DNA of 64,000 bases from Anseranas semipalmata (GCA_013399115.1 VXAA01000627.1:124001-188000), one strand, 5' to 3'; positions 1-12,842 are shown, counted from the stretch's first letter. The notes: generated by a model not told the origin, from the sequence alone. Numbers and translations: made by a program.

Positions 1-3000
1 CAGATTTAGGAGCTAAACCACAGAATAACATCTGGATTTAATAACATTAAACCCGTGCCAAAAATCAGCTATAAATGTAACCGGCCAGCCCACCAGCCTT
101 CTTCATTTAGGCCTGTTGCACGGAAAAGTCCTGCAAAAGGTTAGATTCAAGATCTAGTCAGAGAGCCTGGAAATTCGCTGCTGGATTATGCTAAGGAGTA
201 TGTGCCAAGAGCAATGCTTTAAACAGGCCATTGGAAAAGGTTTGTAGAGATTAGGTCTTGTGGCTCCAAGGAACAGGAGGTTAAGATCTGCCTGGTTTTG
301 CCAAGTCATATACAAACTAGGGCCTGATATCTCATGCATGAAACAAACACAGCCCAGTTAGGGGAGTGCCGGGGTAACTGAGCCTGACAACAGAGCTGAA
401 ACAACATAAACTCTCTAAAAAAAATAATAAATCTCTGCTCCACCCTTTAAACAAGTGATCTCACAGGCATGAACATTGCACTGGATCAGCTGCAAAGAGT
501 GGCATCCTGGAGCTGGGCTCATCTCCTTGCCTTCCCTTGCAGAGGGGCTCTTAGCAGAGCTATTAACCTTACCAATGCCAAGCTGTGAAAGCTGCAGCAT
601 GGTTATGCTGTTCCCAAGGGCATGCATCCAACCTTCCTGAGGCAGTCCTTCAGGCAGCAGTAATTCAGGCCTCCCCACAGCAGGCTATAGGCAGTCTTAG
701 AAGACCTCCACCAGTTGCAGCACATTTTTTCTTTCAAGTCTCACGATGTGCTTCCTTCCACCATATCTCATCTCCCCTACACTTTTGTGAGCCCTGCTTT
801 GGGGCACCTCATCTTCACTGTGTGATCCAGCTTTCAGTGTCACCTCTCAGTGATGGCACAAGTGCCACCTCGCATCCAGCACCCAGGAGATGACCCATCT
901 CTTCACAGGCAGAGAATTCCTAGCCCTTATTTCTGGTCTTTGCTGGGCTGTTACTCCACATGCACAGTTAACTGAAATCTGTCATGGTGCACTGACACAT
1001 CTGTCCTCCCCCTCAGAAAAAGAAAATTACAGTGGCCATTGAAGAACAACTCCATGGGAGAGGGCAAATCATTACACAGTGTATTAGGCAACTAAAATTG
1101 CTGCTCCTAGAGAGATTACTAGGCAAACCATTAGCCAAATTCTTCTTTCACCTTGAAGCAATAATTGCTCCTTTTTGAGAAAGGATGCGTGCAGCAAGAT
1201 TCTCAATTCGCAGGTACTGTACCAGGACAGAGTCGCCACATCTGAGCTAAAGAGAACAAGTTTATTTTCTTATATGTATTTTTATATATTTATATGTCAT
1301 AGGATTTCAAATTCCTAACACAGCAGTGCCTTGCTAGGATAAGAGCTGCACCGAGTGAGCTCTACACAAAACCAAAGCCAGGGATCTTTACCCAACAAGC
1401 TCAATGCTTTAACACAGATCAGAGAGTACATCGGTGAAGGGAAGAGATAGGTGATGGGCCTGAGGCTCACGGTCTACAATATCTACATCATTCAGCTGGC
1501 CTGGGACACAGACAAAAGCTGAACCCTGTTACCCAAGCATCAACCTCACACTGTAAGCTACCCAGCGCCAGCTGCTCTGTGGCACAAAACCAAAGTCCGT
1601 GGCACAAAACCAAAGCCCATCCCTGGCTGGAAATGCAGCCAGAGTCTGCCACGGTGCAGCCCGCGTGCGTGCGGCTGGAGGAGAGGTAAGAACCAGGTGG
1701 GACGGAAATGGGAAAGGTGAGGATTACAGCCCAGCCCTGCCCGGAGCAGGCACAAGCCCAGCTGCATGGCAAACAAAGGTATTTTTTATTATTGACTTGA
1801 AGGAGGGGCTCTCAAAGACTCCGTGTTGTAAAAACGCATGTTTTTGAAGTGTAGATGCCCCTTCCTCCACAGAACCTTTCTGGCTGGAGATGATATATGC
1901 CAGCAATCACATGCATTTTCATCTCAGAAATGGACTAGCTTGTACTGAGTGTGAAGGATTTAATTTAAAAATCCTGAGGCAAGACCATTCAGATACACCA
2001 CAATAAATGGATTTAGCTCATTCCCTCCTGCCTGTTCCTCCATTATTAAACAAAGATCTTTATCATAATTTTTGCCTCGGAAGAACTAGAATCCTCCTTC
2101 TCCTGAGGAAAATAAATGCAAGAAACACACTTTTGTGTTCATGGATTGTGTTTTGTGCCTGGTACTGAAGTCAGCCTGCTGCTAGCACTAAGCAAACGCT
2201 ATACGGCAACCTGAATTTGCCAGGTAAAACATTTCGTATGTTCCTGGACCAGGTGTTAAAGGAAGATGATTTTTTTTTTTCTGGCATCACTAACATAGGG
2301 CCCACTTAAGCGATGTACTGTGATATCTCAATTTTCATACAGCAGATGCTAGGTCTGAAAGTAAAAATTTTGAGGGTGAACTGGAATTATTTCCACCTCA
2401 AGTCCAGTAAATGTTTAATGTGATGCTAAGGTTCAATATTAGATCCTGCCCTTTTCTAGAAGCAGCATTTGATATCATCACCATAAGGAGAGAGAAAACA
2501 AGAAGAAAGGGCTCCAAAAGGATGCCCCAGTTTGCCCAGCATGTGCTACACTTGTGGTCATACAGGACTTTTGGGGCACAGGCCTGGAAGAGGTGCTGGA
2601 TAACCTTAAGCCAGAAAGTTCTCCCTCTTAGGTCTTTCTGGGAAGGGACAGAGGCTGCCTTGCCTCTCCCTTCCCCCATCTCCTGCAATAATACAGTTCG
2701 GGTTCGTCCTTCCCGTCCTCCTTCCTGCAATGTCTCACCCACCTGCCTTGGCTCTGGGCAAGGGCTGGGGCTCACCAACTCTCAGAAATGCCTTGCAACA
2801 GATTATTTCTCAAGACGCATCTGCATCACTTCACACTCGTTTTCAGCCCACTTCAGAATGAAAAATAACCATTTCCAAACATTTCAGCAGTGGGAATTCT
2901 GTCTCTTCTTCATTTTGAAAAGCTTTAATTTTGGATTTATTTTTTTTTTAATTTGGTTTAGAATTTTTTTGTATCCTGTTTTTGTAATACTAGTTCAAAA

Positions 3001-6000
3001 TAATTTGAGCAATATCAGCATGCCAAATAAAGCAGCAGAAATAGTCATTTATTTTTGTTTTGAAAAACTAGTCTGACAATGACTGGCTGGCACATATCAT
3101 ATCCTTTACTAGAAAACAGTATCTCCTAGACATGCTGGTAACACCACAGCTTGACACAATTGCACATGCTGTTAATAACAGCGATACACAGTGATAGGAA
3201 GTGATGTAAAATCATAAAAATAAATACAGCTCTGAAACAAACTTTGAGAAGTTTTTCAATTCACAGTTATTTTCCTAATGGGAAATTATGTCAAAATAAA
3301 TATATTTTTCACACTCGGCGTCTGCTGTGGTTAGGTATTTCCTATTGAATGGGAGTCCCAAAGGCCAGCCAAGCTTTAGGTCCATGGAGCCAGTCTTGGG
3401 CTGCCTTCTCCATAGGCAGCTGGTCACCCCTGCTGGGCTCTGCCCAGAGCCTGGTGCCCAAAAGCCATCTGAGAGCGGGCTGTCCCCAACAGCAAGAAGG
3501 AAAACCCAGCGCAGATTTCCAAGAGCCCTGTCTCAATTTAAGTCTTTCCTCTTCCTCTCACTGTGCCCCTAGGCTGGGCTTATGGAGACAAAGCTGCAGC
3601 AACGACTGCTCTTGCTTTCAAATTGTGGAAGCACTTTTTGGTGTGCACCTTGGGATCAGGGTACTTGTGGAGATGAGTTTTCCCTGTTCTCTATTTCTGT
3701 TCATTTCATAGATGGTACTTGATCATCCCCATCCTTGAGACACGAAACTCCCATGCTGAGTTCTACTGCCATGGGATCAAGCCAGCGAGCAGAGATATTC
3801 CCCATTTTTTAGGCATTGCCAAGGCCTGATCTTTATTTCCTCTCACACACTCTGGGAACCAAAAGTTCTCCCATTCCTCTTTCCTTAGGAAATGTTCACT
3901 GCAGGTCAAACCCCACTGTAAAAGACCTCAGCAGACATCATTTCCATAAAAACACTTATCAAGTGTTACCACTTACTTGTCAAGAGACATACTTCCCCAC
4001 CTTGACTTGAAGAACTTCACTAAGGTTCAGTCATCTAGGAACTGGTTTCCTCCAACAGCTTTTGTGCATCTGAATGACACCACATATTGCTGCTTTATGA
4101 AGCTGGGTTTTAGTTACATCCCTGGTTCCTCGTGTAAAGAACATGAAACTACAAAACATTGATTCTTATCTCCAAGAAATTTAGACCATGCAACTTGCTT
4201 AGTTAAACTGGACTCATCCTGAAAAAAAGTCTCCTAATTTTGCTTGAACGTCAACTCACAAGAAAACAGCCATGTCTTGCTGAGGAGAAACAGCAGAATA
4301 TTACTGCTTCTCATGGGAGGAACCCTGATTCCAGTTTGGGCAGCTGATGCCTGAGGTAATCCATTCCATCCTGTGAAAGTCACTGAAGACCTGTGCTAGG
4401 AGTGTAAGGTTAACTACTTTGGGGAGAAAAATAGGGTTTTCCATGAGCAGCGCTGTCCTGCTGAGCCCAGTGCATGGGATGCTGCCTGGAGAAGGGCCTC
4501 ACCTGCTCTCAGGCAGCACAGTCCTAAGGACTTCTCCAAATACAAAGGCTCCCAATACTAAACTGTTGCATTAAAATAGCACTTCAACCCTGGCATTAAC
4601 TCCAGTGAAACATTCTCAAGGAGCAATCATAACCCCTTCAGCTTTTGGGCTGCGAGGCAAAAGAATTAAAAAATAAAAGGGAGAAAAGAGCTCTTTTAGT
4701 TTCCTATTGTGGAAGCTCCTCATTCCCTGATCATCCCCATCTCCCTTATCCTTCTCTGAACTTCTTCCAGTTGGTTTTGAACTGGTGATCTAAAGCACAT
4801 AAAATGTGAATATAAATGATCTTTCCCTGTAAGTATGTTCCTTTATATCTAGGAACAAATAAGTCTCTTAGACACTTGGTTGAAGAGGGACAGAACACTG
4901 CGCTGCTAAAACCCAGATACAAGGCCAAGAAAATCACAGATTTTTCCTAATACAGCAACATAATCTTTTCAATAATCAGAACTACTACTCTGCAAGTGCA
5001 GATGCCCTGGGTGGACAGAGGCTCACAGACAAGCCTGTGCTACCTCATCTCCAAAGCCAAGAAGGAGAAAGACCTCAAGTCTGGCAGAGATTCCTCCTGG
5101 AGTCACCACCTCCTCTTACAGGACTACCAGAGCAGCAAATGGCTGCCCCTGTCTTAACCCCAGGGCTCACAGACTGCCCTGCACCAGGGAGGGGAAACAG
5201 CAGCACGACTGCAAAAATAAACCCTTGGGAAAATGCTATCGAGCCTTCTGAGCTCAGAGAGGCTGGGGAAAATGCTCTTTTTCATGCCAAAGTGTGAGTA
5301 GGGCACTAATCTCTGTGTTCATCTAACAGAAGGAGGAACACCCTGGAAAGGCAAAGCTAAAGGCTTTCCCCTCTTCACAGTATCTGCTGACGTGGGTCCC
5401 TGACCAGAGATTGCACCCTCGTCCCAGAGATGGAGAGATAAACCATGAGATTTGTTACTCCTGCTGCAAAGCCCTGGTGCTGAAGGAGATGCACCCTTAG
5501 GGGCTGCAGGGAGCTGGCCTGATGCAAGGACACACTAATAGCCCTCCTGTTGGGCTTCTTCCAAGCATACATCTCTGCATGGTTTTCTGGAAAGCCTGGC
5601 GGGGTGCTGCACAGGATGGCTGCTCCCTATCTCCACACCCATTTGTTTCAGGGTCTGTCTTGGGATGCCACATGGAGCTCACAGGGAGGGAGTTGTGCAG
5701 GCTCTGATTTCTATTCCAGAGTTAGTGTTCCCCCTGTGGCTGCTAGGCTGCTCTCGGCATGCATCTCTGTACCATGCCCTTCCTCTTACCCCTCATCAAA
5801 GGGAATATCTGGGCCATTTCATCATCAAAAGACTGCATCAGACCATCACACTACCTTGCTTTTAGCTTATTTTATAAGCTGCTTGAGAGGGCACTGTGCA
5901 TTTTTCCTCCCCACCCCTTGCAGGAGATCCACGTAGAAAGGACACCAAAAGCCAGGCTTCCCCAAAGCCAGTCACATGCCATCAGAGAGTACAACCTTTG

Positions 6001-7445
6001 CAGCTCGTTCTGTTTCAGATGTCCTCCTGTTCACTGGCACACAGCCTGCAGCACTTCCCCAAGGCAGCAAGAAATGAAGGAAAAGCAAACAAAGTGTGCC
6101 TTCCTCCCCCTGCTCCGCAGGTGTAAGACATGCTCCCCAGCGTGCTCGCAAGGGCTTGCACGTGTACTGAATGTACATTCCTTGTGTTTTCACCAGGTCT
6201 GGTATCACCAGACCTCACTCACCTTTCAATTTCTTCTTTCCAAATTTTAATCCAAATAGAGACATCCCAAAACTTTATTTTACTCCAACTCCATGGAATT
6301 TCTGCAAGACAAAAGAGAAGGTAGTTCATAATGTGGGTTTGTAGCCCCGCAGAACACAATGCAACGTGTACACATAATTCTGGTGTGCTTTAAATGCTAA
6401 ACCATCCCAAGTCTGCAAGTTGCACTGCAACACCTTACCTTGGACATTTTGATCTGTTCTTCTCCTGATATGGCACAGAGAAGGGGCGAGGGAAGGAGAG
6501 TCTAAAAAGAACATTCCTGCTACTTTGGCCCTATATGAAAAGGAGAAATAGCCTTGCAGGGCCTGTACTTTAAGTGCAGAGGAACTGGGTGGTTACGGAG
6601 AGCAAGACCAGCCTCCCTGAAGAGGAGGAAGCAGTGGGAAGCACTGGTTTCCTGTACATCTGCTGGTGCTCAACATGTGCAGGCTCACACTGCTGTCCAT
6701 GGCTGGTCACCCTCCGTGTCTGGGGTGGACTTGGCTGTATGGCTCTGAATAAAACTTCTCCCCTGCTCGCTGCAAGCTTCCTGGCCCCAAAGCCAGGCAC
6801 CAGAAACACTTCTAAGGCACATGCAGAGGAACTGAGCCTTAACAAAGCTACATCTGTTGGTAATGAAACTTCTGGTGTTCCAAGCATTGGACTGTTTGTT
6901 TGATGGACTTCAAAGGTCATGTTGGTGCTGACAGCCTGCAGAGATCCATGAGCATGGGAAAAGCCAGCACTGCCCGGCATGCCTGAATCAACAGGAACAC
7001 TGTATCATTGCTTAACAGGACAGTGGAGCCAAGGTGAGACATTTGAGGGAATCGTGATTTATCTAGAACAAGTTTTCTAGGTGACAGAATGAAGCTCTTG
7101 CACTTTGACACAGCTCATGTTTCATGAAGAAAAAATTAAAGTTCTGGATAAAGAACACCAAAAAAAGACACGTGTGCCATACCAACAGAGACAAAACATA
7201 CCAACTACTCCTGCTTAATTTTAAAGCAGCACTTATTTAAAATCCTATCCTATCTGTGCCAGAGCAAGGCTGTCTAAGGAGACAAGCATAGCAGATAACA
7301 TGTCATATTTCAGAAACACACAATTGTGTTGTGAATGCAAAAGTTGTGGACCTAGTGCAAGAGGGGGCCCAAATGCACTCCTGATACATCACTGGACTGT
7401 GATGGAAAGGATGTTAAGGACAACTCTGCAATCATTGCACCTGCT
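1..7445. other. Non-coding, no gene recognised
   Basis: No reading frame here resembles a known protein, and none shows exon-like structure that I can defend. Contents: an AT-rich patch at 1261-1300, a 20-bp tandem pair at 1579-1618, a T-run near 2271-2280 and a T-rich stretch at 2935-2990. The longest open frames (for example 2411-3076 plus, with 2398-2778 open on the other strand) lack recognisable motifs and are treated as chance. Confidence 0.6.
1579..1618. repeat. 20-bp tandem duplication with a third partial copy upstream
   Basis: GTGGCACAAAACCAAAGTCC at 1579-1598 is followed at once by GTGGCACAAAACCAAAGCCC at 1599-1618. A third copy of the core CACAAAACCAAAGCC lies at 1365-1379. Confidence 0.9.
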
Positions 7446-7500
7446 TTTCTGTGCAGATATTCCATTCCATGATTTCTGTGCAGATATAACCATTCTATGA
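7446..7500. repeat. 27/28-bp tandem pair at a CR1 tail
   Basis: Copy one (7446-7472) and copy two (7473-7500) share TTTCTGTGCAGATAT then CCATTCYATGA. The second copy runs into ATTCTATGACTCTATGG, which looks like the terminal repeat of a CR1 copy, directly ahead of another CR1 tail. Confidence 0.75.
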
Positions 7501-7510
7501 CTCTATGGAT

Positions 7511-7619
7511 GGGGCTTTGGGCAGCCTGACCTAGTGTGTGGCATTCCTACCCATGGCAGGGAGGGGTGGAACTAGATGATCTTTAAGGCCCCTTCCAACA
7601 CAAAATGTGCTATGATTCT
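7511..7619 (+). mobile_element. CR1 LINE 3' fragment
   Basis: Reads GGGCTTTGGGCAGCCTGACC, then CCCATGGCAGGGAGGGGTGG, AACTAGATGATCTTTAAGGC, CCCTTCCAACAC and a terminal CTATGATTCT. This is the standard CR1 3' tail in plus orientation, severely 5' truncated. It is a marker of an avian or reptilian genome. Confidence 0.92.
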
Positions 7620-9900
7620 CCACCCCAGATGTGAAAGCAGAGCTATTTTTAGCAGCTGTAATCAACCAACCTGAGATATGGCAAAGAGCAGCAGGTAAGC
7701 CCCAGCCAGGCAGCCAAGCGCTGCACACCCTGGGCATGGAGCAGCCCCAGCTCGGTGCTCCCAGCCCTCACCACAGCCTGCAGGAGCTGGCCAGCCTTCC
7801 CATCCCTATCTGTCCTCAGTTTGTCATTTTCATCGTATTTTTCCGTAAGGTTTCAGGACAATTAGTATTATGCCTTACAAAATCCTCTTCGCTAGGACTG
7901 AGAGCTCCCCATGAGCCAGTGGGAGGAGTGAGGCACGCTGCCCGTGCACCCAGAGGTGGAGACCTCAGGCTTCCTAAAGCACCCTGAGCCACAGATCCGA
8001 GAGTCAACAGCCTGCTTGTGAGGCTGCAAAAGGTTGGCTGGCCGTGAGCACTTGATACAGGCACACTGCTGAACTCTGACTTCTCTGTATTTGCCAAACA
8101 TTACAGAAAGACTATCCGCAAGTACCAAACCTCGCCCAGCTGTGCACTCAATTGACAAGGGATATGATTTCAGGAGAGGGAAAAAAAAAAAAAAAGATGT
8201 TTATATGCATGGGGGAGCAGAGAAGAGAAAGAGGCTATAAGCCTTCTTTCAGCAGGAATAACATGAAACAGCCAATGGAGCTCAGATCCACGTCTCATAA
8301 ACAAACACCTGAAACCTCCTTCAGCTCTGACACATGGGTTTTGTTAACTACTGTGATTTTTAAATCATCAGTTTCAGGTATGACCTCAGTGTGACAACAA
8401 GACTACAACAATACACTAATTTGGCACAGAGGGCATCTTTAATTCCTTCAGTTTCTCAGTGCATTTGATTAGGCTTGCATTCATTGAACATCTTTGCTCA
8501 GCAGCAAATTTAAGTTACCATCATGGGCAGCTTGATTCAGCACAAACATCCCTACAGACTCGCCATTCCGATGAAACCTTGTCTTTTAGGGCCAACATGG
8601 GTGATAATTTTGCTGTATCCATCTGGGCCAATTACATCTCCCATGCGTTATTGCCATCACACAGATTCATCACAGCTGCTTACTTAGCTATAGCCCAGGA
8701 GTTATGAACCCAAGCTGACCTGATCCTCTATGCAAAACTCAGTTCCTGGCTTGCCCTAACCACAATGCCATTTGAGAACGTGTCAGTATACAATGGGCAC
8801 ACATGTAATGCTGCTAAGGCCTTGGCACACCCCTATTGTGCAAAGGTGTGCCCTTTATTTTCGTTCTATTACAAATATCTTCCTTTTCTTCTTTGTTATT
8901 GACTCACACGCCTAATCCCCCACGCTCCCTTACGTAGCAAGCCACACGCTGGCTGTAGCGTGCCTGTCTGCTAACAGCCCGCTTTGTGCCAGCACACCTC
9001 AATACTTGCAGTGCCTGTCGGCAGTCCCAGAGGTCACTGGCCTGCTGCTGCAAGCGTGAAAACGAACCTAAGCAAATGATGGTGGAGTTATCCCTTGTGG
9101 TGGTGCTCCAGGTCCTGCTCCCGGTGGTGTTTGTTGTCACCACTTGTGCAGAAAAAGGGAATCTCTCGCCTGACCCTAGCTCTGCCTATCTTTCAGTGCC
9201 AGGTCTTTTTCTTGGGGCTCTCACTCCAACCTGCAGGCTCCAAGAACTTCCCACCTGTAGCTATCAACAATCTCCCTGAGGATATTTTTTTTGCCAAGTT
9301 CCAGTTGTAATCATAATTCACGTCCCTGTTCAGTTTTCTTTACGTCTCTCTGTAGTTTTTCAAATTTGACATTCAGTTTCCCTTCCAAAATTGTAACAAT
9401 GGCTCTTCAGACTCTTATCACTCACGTGCATTGCTATGATGTTAATTTCCCTTTGCGCTTTCTGGAAAAAATGATCTCTGGTACATTTCATTTTCATGTG
9501 GCACAAAGTTCTTCTCAAATGTTGGTGAGGCACTTTCACAGCCTCATATTCCTGCATTCACCAAAACCCCATAAAACACATTAAAACTTTCTATAGTCAG
9601 AAGAAAGACAATTTCCTGTTCGTCTTCATTTTCCCTGGCACCAGTTATTTTCAGATGCAAAGTGAAGCACTGCTTATAGTTGTCTTCCACTGGCTGCGTG
9701 AGCCCTGACTGGCTTTTTTGCTGCTCCATTTTCTACTCAATTGTTTTCTTTCATTTCTGTTTACTCCAGGTACCCCATGCTCAGTGATGAACCGGGGCCC
9801 ACAGTATTTGAGAGAGATCTTATTAATCACACAGGGCCAGCTCCTCTGCCTAGCAGGACATGTATTACTTCCCCATGTTTCTAATGTCTATAGCACAAAA

Positions 9901-9921
9901 CAACAACAACAACAACAACAA
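9901..9921. repeat. (CAA)7 microsatellite
   Basis: Seven perfect CAA units, followed 22 bp later by a tandem 24-bp duplication. Confidence 0.95.
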
Positions 9922-9943
9922 AATCTTTTAAAGCTCCAATTCT

Positions 9944-9991
9944 CACTTCCTGATTTATGGAGATTCCCACTTCCTGATTTATGGGGATTCA
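9944..9991. repeat. 24-bp tandem duplication
   Basis: CACTTCCTGATTTATGGAGA plus TTCC at 9944-9967 is repeated as CACTTCCTGATTTATGGGGA plus TTCA at 9968-9991. Two differences indicate a fairly recent duplication. Confidence 0.92.
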
Positions 9992-11310
9992 TAAGCTACG
10001 AATAAGGCTTTTGTACCTGCAGTGCTCTACAAACCAACTAGCTGCAGCTTACACTCCTGCAAAGACAATCCACCGGCTTTATGGCTATTGACAGCTTAAT
10101 CATGGGCTCTGAGCACTTTAACATCCACTGTGAGAGAAGTTACTTTGATGGGTCTTGAAGGGAGGGGATGCTTTCTCACAAACCAAGCTCAGCCTTATTT
10201 AACACCTGGCAGACAGGGGCCAGAATCCAGACCCGGCTCACAAATGCAGTTGCAGTGCTCCTCCTGCGTAAGAGGCAGGTTGCAGTGAGCTACGGCACAT
10301 GGAATTTGCAGAGACCACAACCTCCTCCAAAACCATGGTTCTCTGAAGGGGATTTACCAGCTGAGCAAAGGCAGTGGGCTGCAAACTGAGGGTGGAAGGA
10401 GGCATCTCCCGCCACCGCGATGAGGAGTGGAAAAATTAGGAAAGACATGGCACAACTGTGATGAATGGAGAGCAGATGTTCCAGATGGAAAATACGGTCG
10501 GTTTCTTGGCCCCATTTCTCTGGGCGTAGCTACACAGTACATCAGATTCAATGATGAATATGAACTAGGAAATACTTGGCGCTTCTGCTCCCATCACCTT
10601 GCTCCCAGACTCTGTGAAATGATCCATGCTAAATACAATCATTTTTGGAAGGGTTGTTTTAATCCAGATCATGGGGTGTAGTTGAGTACAAGCTGAAATT
10701 CCTGCCCAAGCAGTGCTTTTAGCAGATCTGAGGGGGCAGCAAATTGTGCTCTAATACTAGAATGCACCCAGAGTCCAGAGAAAGTAGGCAGCAGAACAAG
10801 ATTTCTCCAGTTGGTTTTGCCACCATACATAGCGTGGTATGTATACACCCTAAATAACCGAAATAGCCCCATCCAGGTAAAAATTCAGAATGTATGCCAT
10901 GCCTTCACTCACCAACTTTCCATGTCAGTCAGGTTTGCACTTGAGCAAGGTCTGTAAGTTATTTTTCTGTCTGTATTTAGCTGATGTAACAACTACAAAT
11001 ATCTACAGGTCTTAGAATATTTTTTTCCCTATGCTAACGTACGAAATATCCAACTCAATATCCAATAACTCAATATATGAGAAAGTACATCTCAGGCACA
11101 GGGCTTTGTGACAGGTAGGGTTCAAGACCACCCATGCTGCCAAGTGCTCTTGGTGAAGTAATGCTGTCAAATACCACGAGATGAAACAAATCCAAGTCCC
11201 CAGATTTTGAACACACATCACTGTAAACTGGGTACGGAGGCACAACTGGGAAAACACTAAAGGTTTAAAACACGTTAGGTCCCCAGCCTCCCTGTTTTTT
11301 CCATGCCCAA

Positions 11311-11339
11311 GTTGTGCACCTGCTAAGGGGGTGCACAAC
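11311..11339. repeat. 10-bp perfect inverted repeat, 9-nt loop
   Basis: GTTGTGCACC (11311-11320) and GGTGCACAAC (11330-11339) are exact reverse complements separated by TGCTAAGGG. The arm contains the self-complementary GTGCAC. It lies about 900 bp from the CpG island. No uridine run follows, so it is not a terminator-like structure. Confidence 0.85.
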
Positions 11340-12110
11340 GTCAGGCACTAAAGCAGGAGGGTCGCGTTCACTCCCGGGTGCCACAGAGAAGGACACCACG
11401 GTTGGTGCAATGCTTGCTAATGCTCTGGCGAGAGCAATGCAAAGGCCTGGCACGCTTGGCATGGACAGACCTCGTAACATGCCACGTAAAGTCATGTTTG
11501 TAAAGGGCCTCCTTTAAAGGTCTGCTGTATTAACTCTTTCAGCCAAATTGTTCAAATTTTGGTTCTAAAGACTACGATGCATTTGCTTTCCCCTATCTAA
11601 AGGGAACACTAAAATTTAAACCTTTAGAAATACTCATCACTAATTATTTTTAAATATTAGCATTTGTATTTCTCCACCTCTCCTTACATCCCCTTGTGCC
11701 TGAACACCTCTAAAACAAAACAGGGAGCAGCACATTTTGGACCAGTCCCAGCTCTGCAGGTGGGAAACACTGACGGTGAGTTGCAGAGTGGGCAACTGAA
11801 ACACTTGTTTTTAATCCCAGAATAACACTTTTGGGGGGGCTGAAATGGGACTGGCCTGAATTCAACCACAAATAAGTTTAAGAAACAGAACTTGGCTCAG
11901 TTTTAAATCTGCTCACTTACTGCAAAGACTTTGAAAGTATCCCTGAAAACTCCTCAGCTCATTAAATACCTGAAGGGGTGTCTGGGATGAGGTGAGCAAG
12001 CCCCTCAGCTATTTTCGGGTTCTGTTCCAAGCTACACACACAGAAACCCAGGAAACTGTGCGCAGACCAAAGCGCTGCCACCCCCTCCGCTCAAATGTAT
12101 TAGCTGAATG

Positions 12111-12126
12111 CAATTAGCTGTAATTG
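12111..12126. promoter_or_regulatory. Inverted pair of homeodomain cores
   Basis: CAATTA-GCTG-TAATTG is a perfect inverted repeat of the TAATTG homeodomain core with a 4-bp spacer, preceded at 12099 by another TTAGCTG. It lies on the edge of the CpG island. Protein binding is inferred from the motif alone. Confidence 0.45.
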
Positions 12127-12229
12127 CCGGGAAACAGACTCGCTCTGTTATCTGCCACGTTTTAAAGCGACGATCCAATATCCTCCATCTGTCTTCATTA
12201 AAACACACCTTAAGCTGACACCAGACCAG

Positions 12230-12820
12230 CAGTCCAAACCCGCGCTCCCACCCTTCGGGCGAGCTGGTCGCAGCGCTCGGGTTACGGGTGGGCAGCGAGC
12301 AGGCGGCGGGGGCAGCGCGCTCCCCCCGAGCCCACCCGAACAAAGCAGCTTCCCCGCGCCCGGCTCCGCTCCCTCCACCCAGAAGCCTATCAACGCGCTC
12401 GCCTAAAAAAGCTCAGCCCAAAGCACGCCGATTAAGCTTCACGAAGCTCCCCGGGTTGGAAAAATGCAAGTTTTCTGCCCCGAAAACCAACAGAGGAGAC
12501 GAGCAGAAGGAAAGCGTTCAATCTTACCCTGGAAGGCTCGTAAAAGTCACAGCAACAAAGTTGCTGCCCTCCATAGCACTCGCACACACTCCTCTGGTCT
12601 CATTCACACGCAGCTCTATCCCCTCCCAGGACCTACAGCTCCGCTCATAATCGCAGCGAGGACGTTCCTCTAAGAAAGCAAAACTTCTCGACACTGCCAA
12701 AGGGGCATCCCGTGCTCGCCTCCTGCCCCGTAAAATCCAGCGCAGCCCCGCTCTGCCATGCAAAGTCCCGGTAACTAAACTTACTCCAAGTTCCCTACTT
12801 CTTACTTCAGTCACTGGCCT
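12230..12820. promoter_or_regulatory. CpG island, probable promoter
   Basis: Between about 12240 and 12460 I count roughly two dozen CpGs in about 220 bp, with strong G+C, against an almost CpG-free background. Weaker enrichment continues to about 13480. On the minus strand, consensus-like 5' splice sites lie at 12527/12528 (CTTCCAGG|GTAAGA) and 13017/13018 (GGCAGGAG|GTAGGTGAG). This fits a non-coding first exon transcribed toward lower coordinates. In human 9p13.3 the next gene after UNC13B in the same orientation is RUSC2, so its promoter is a reasonable candidate. No coding exon of RUSC2 is visible, and direction and identity are unproven. Confidence 0.6.
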
Positions 12821-12842
12821 TGGCTCCCTGCCAAACCCTTCC

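Larger units (their letters stand above)
7620..12029. other. Non-coding, no gene recognised
   Basis: Contains an A-run at 8180-8193, a (CAA)n tract at 9901-9921, a 24-bp tandem pair at 9944-9991 and an inverted repeat at 11311-11339. The 8400-8710 stretch has balanced base composition, few CpGs and no repeat signature. No coding exon could be supported. Confidence 0.55.

Noticed and set aside
1640..1700. Plus-strand GAGAG|GTAAGA donor in a short CpG-bearing patch near 1.69 kb
   Set aside because: A lone good donor without a promoter-scale CpG island, coding frame or partner acceptor is not enough to call an exon.
2398..3076. 221-residue plus-strand frame and an overlapping 126-residue minus-strand frame
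   Set aside because: There is no recognisable domain and no start context or splice support. Both strands are open over the same DNA, as happens by chance in GC-balanced sequence.
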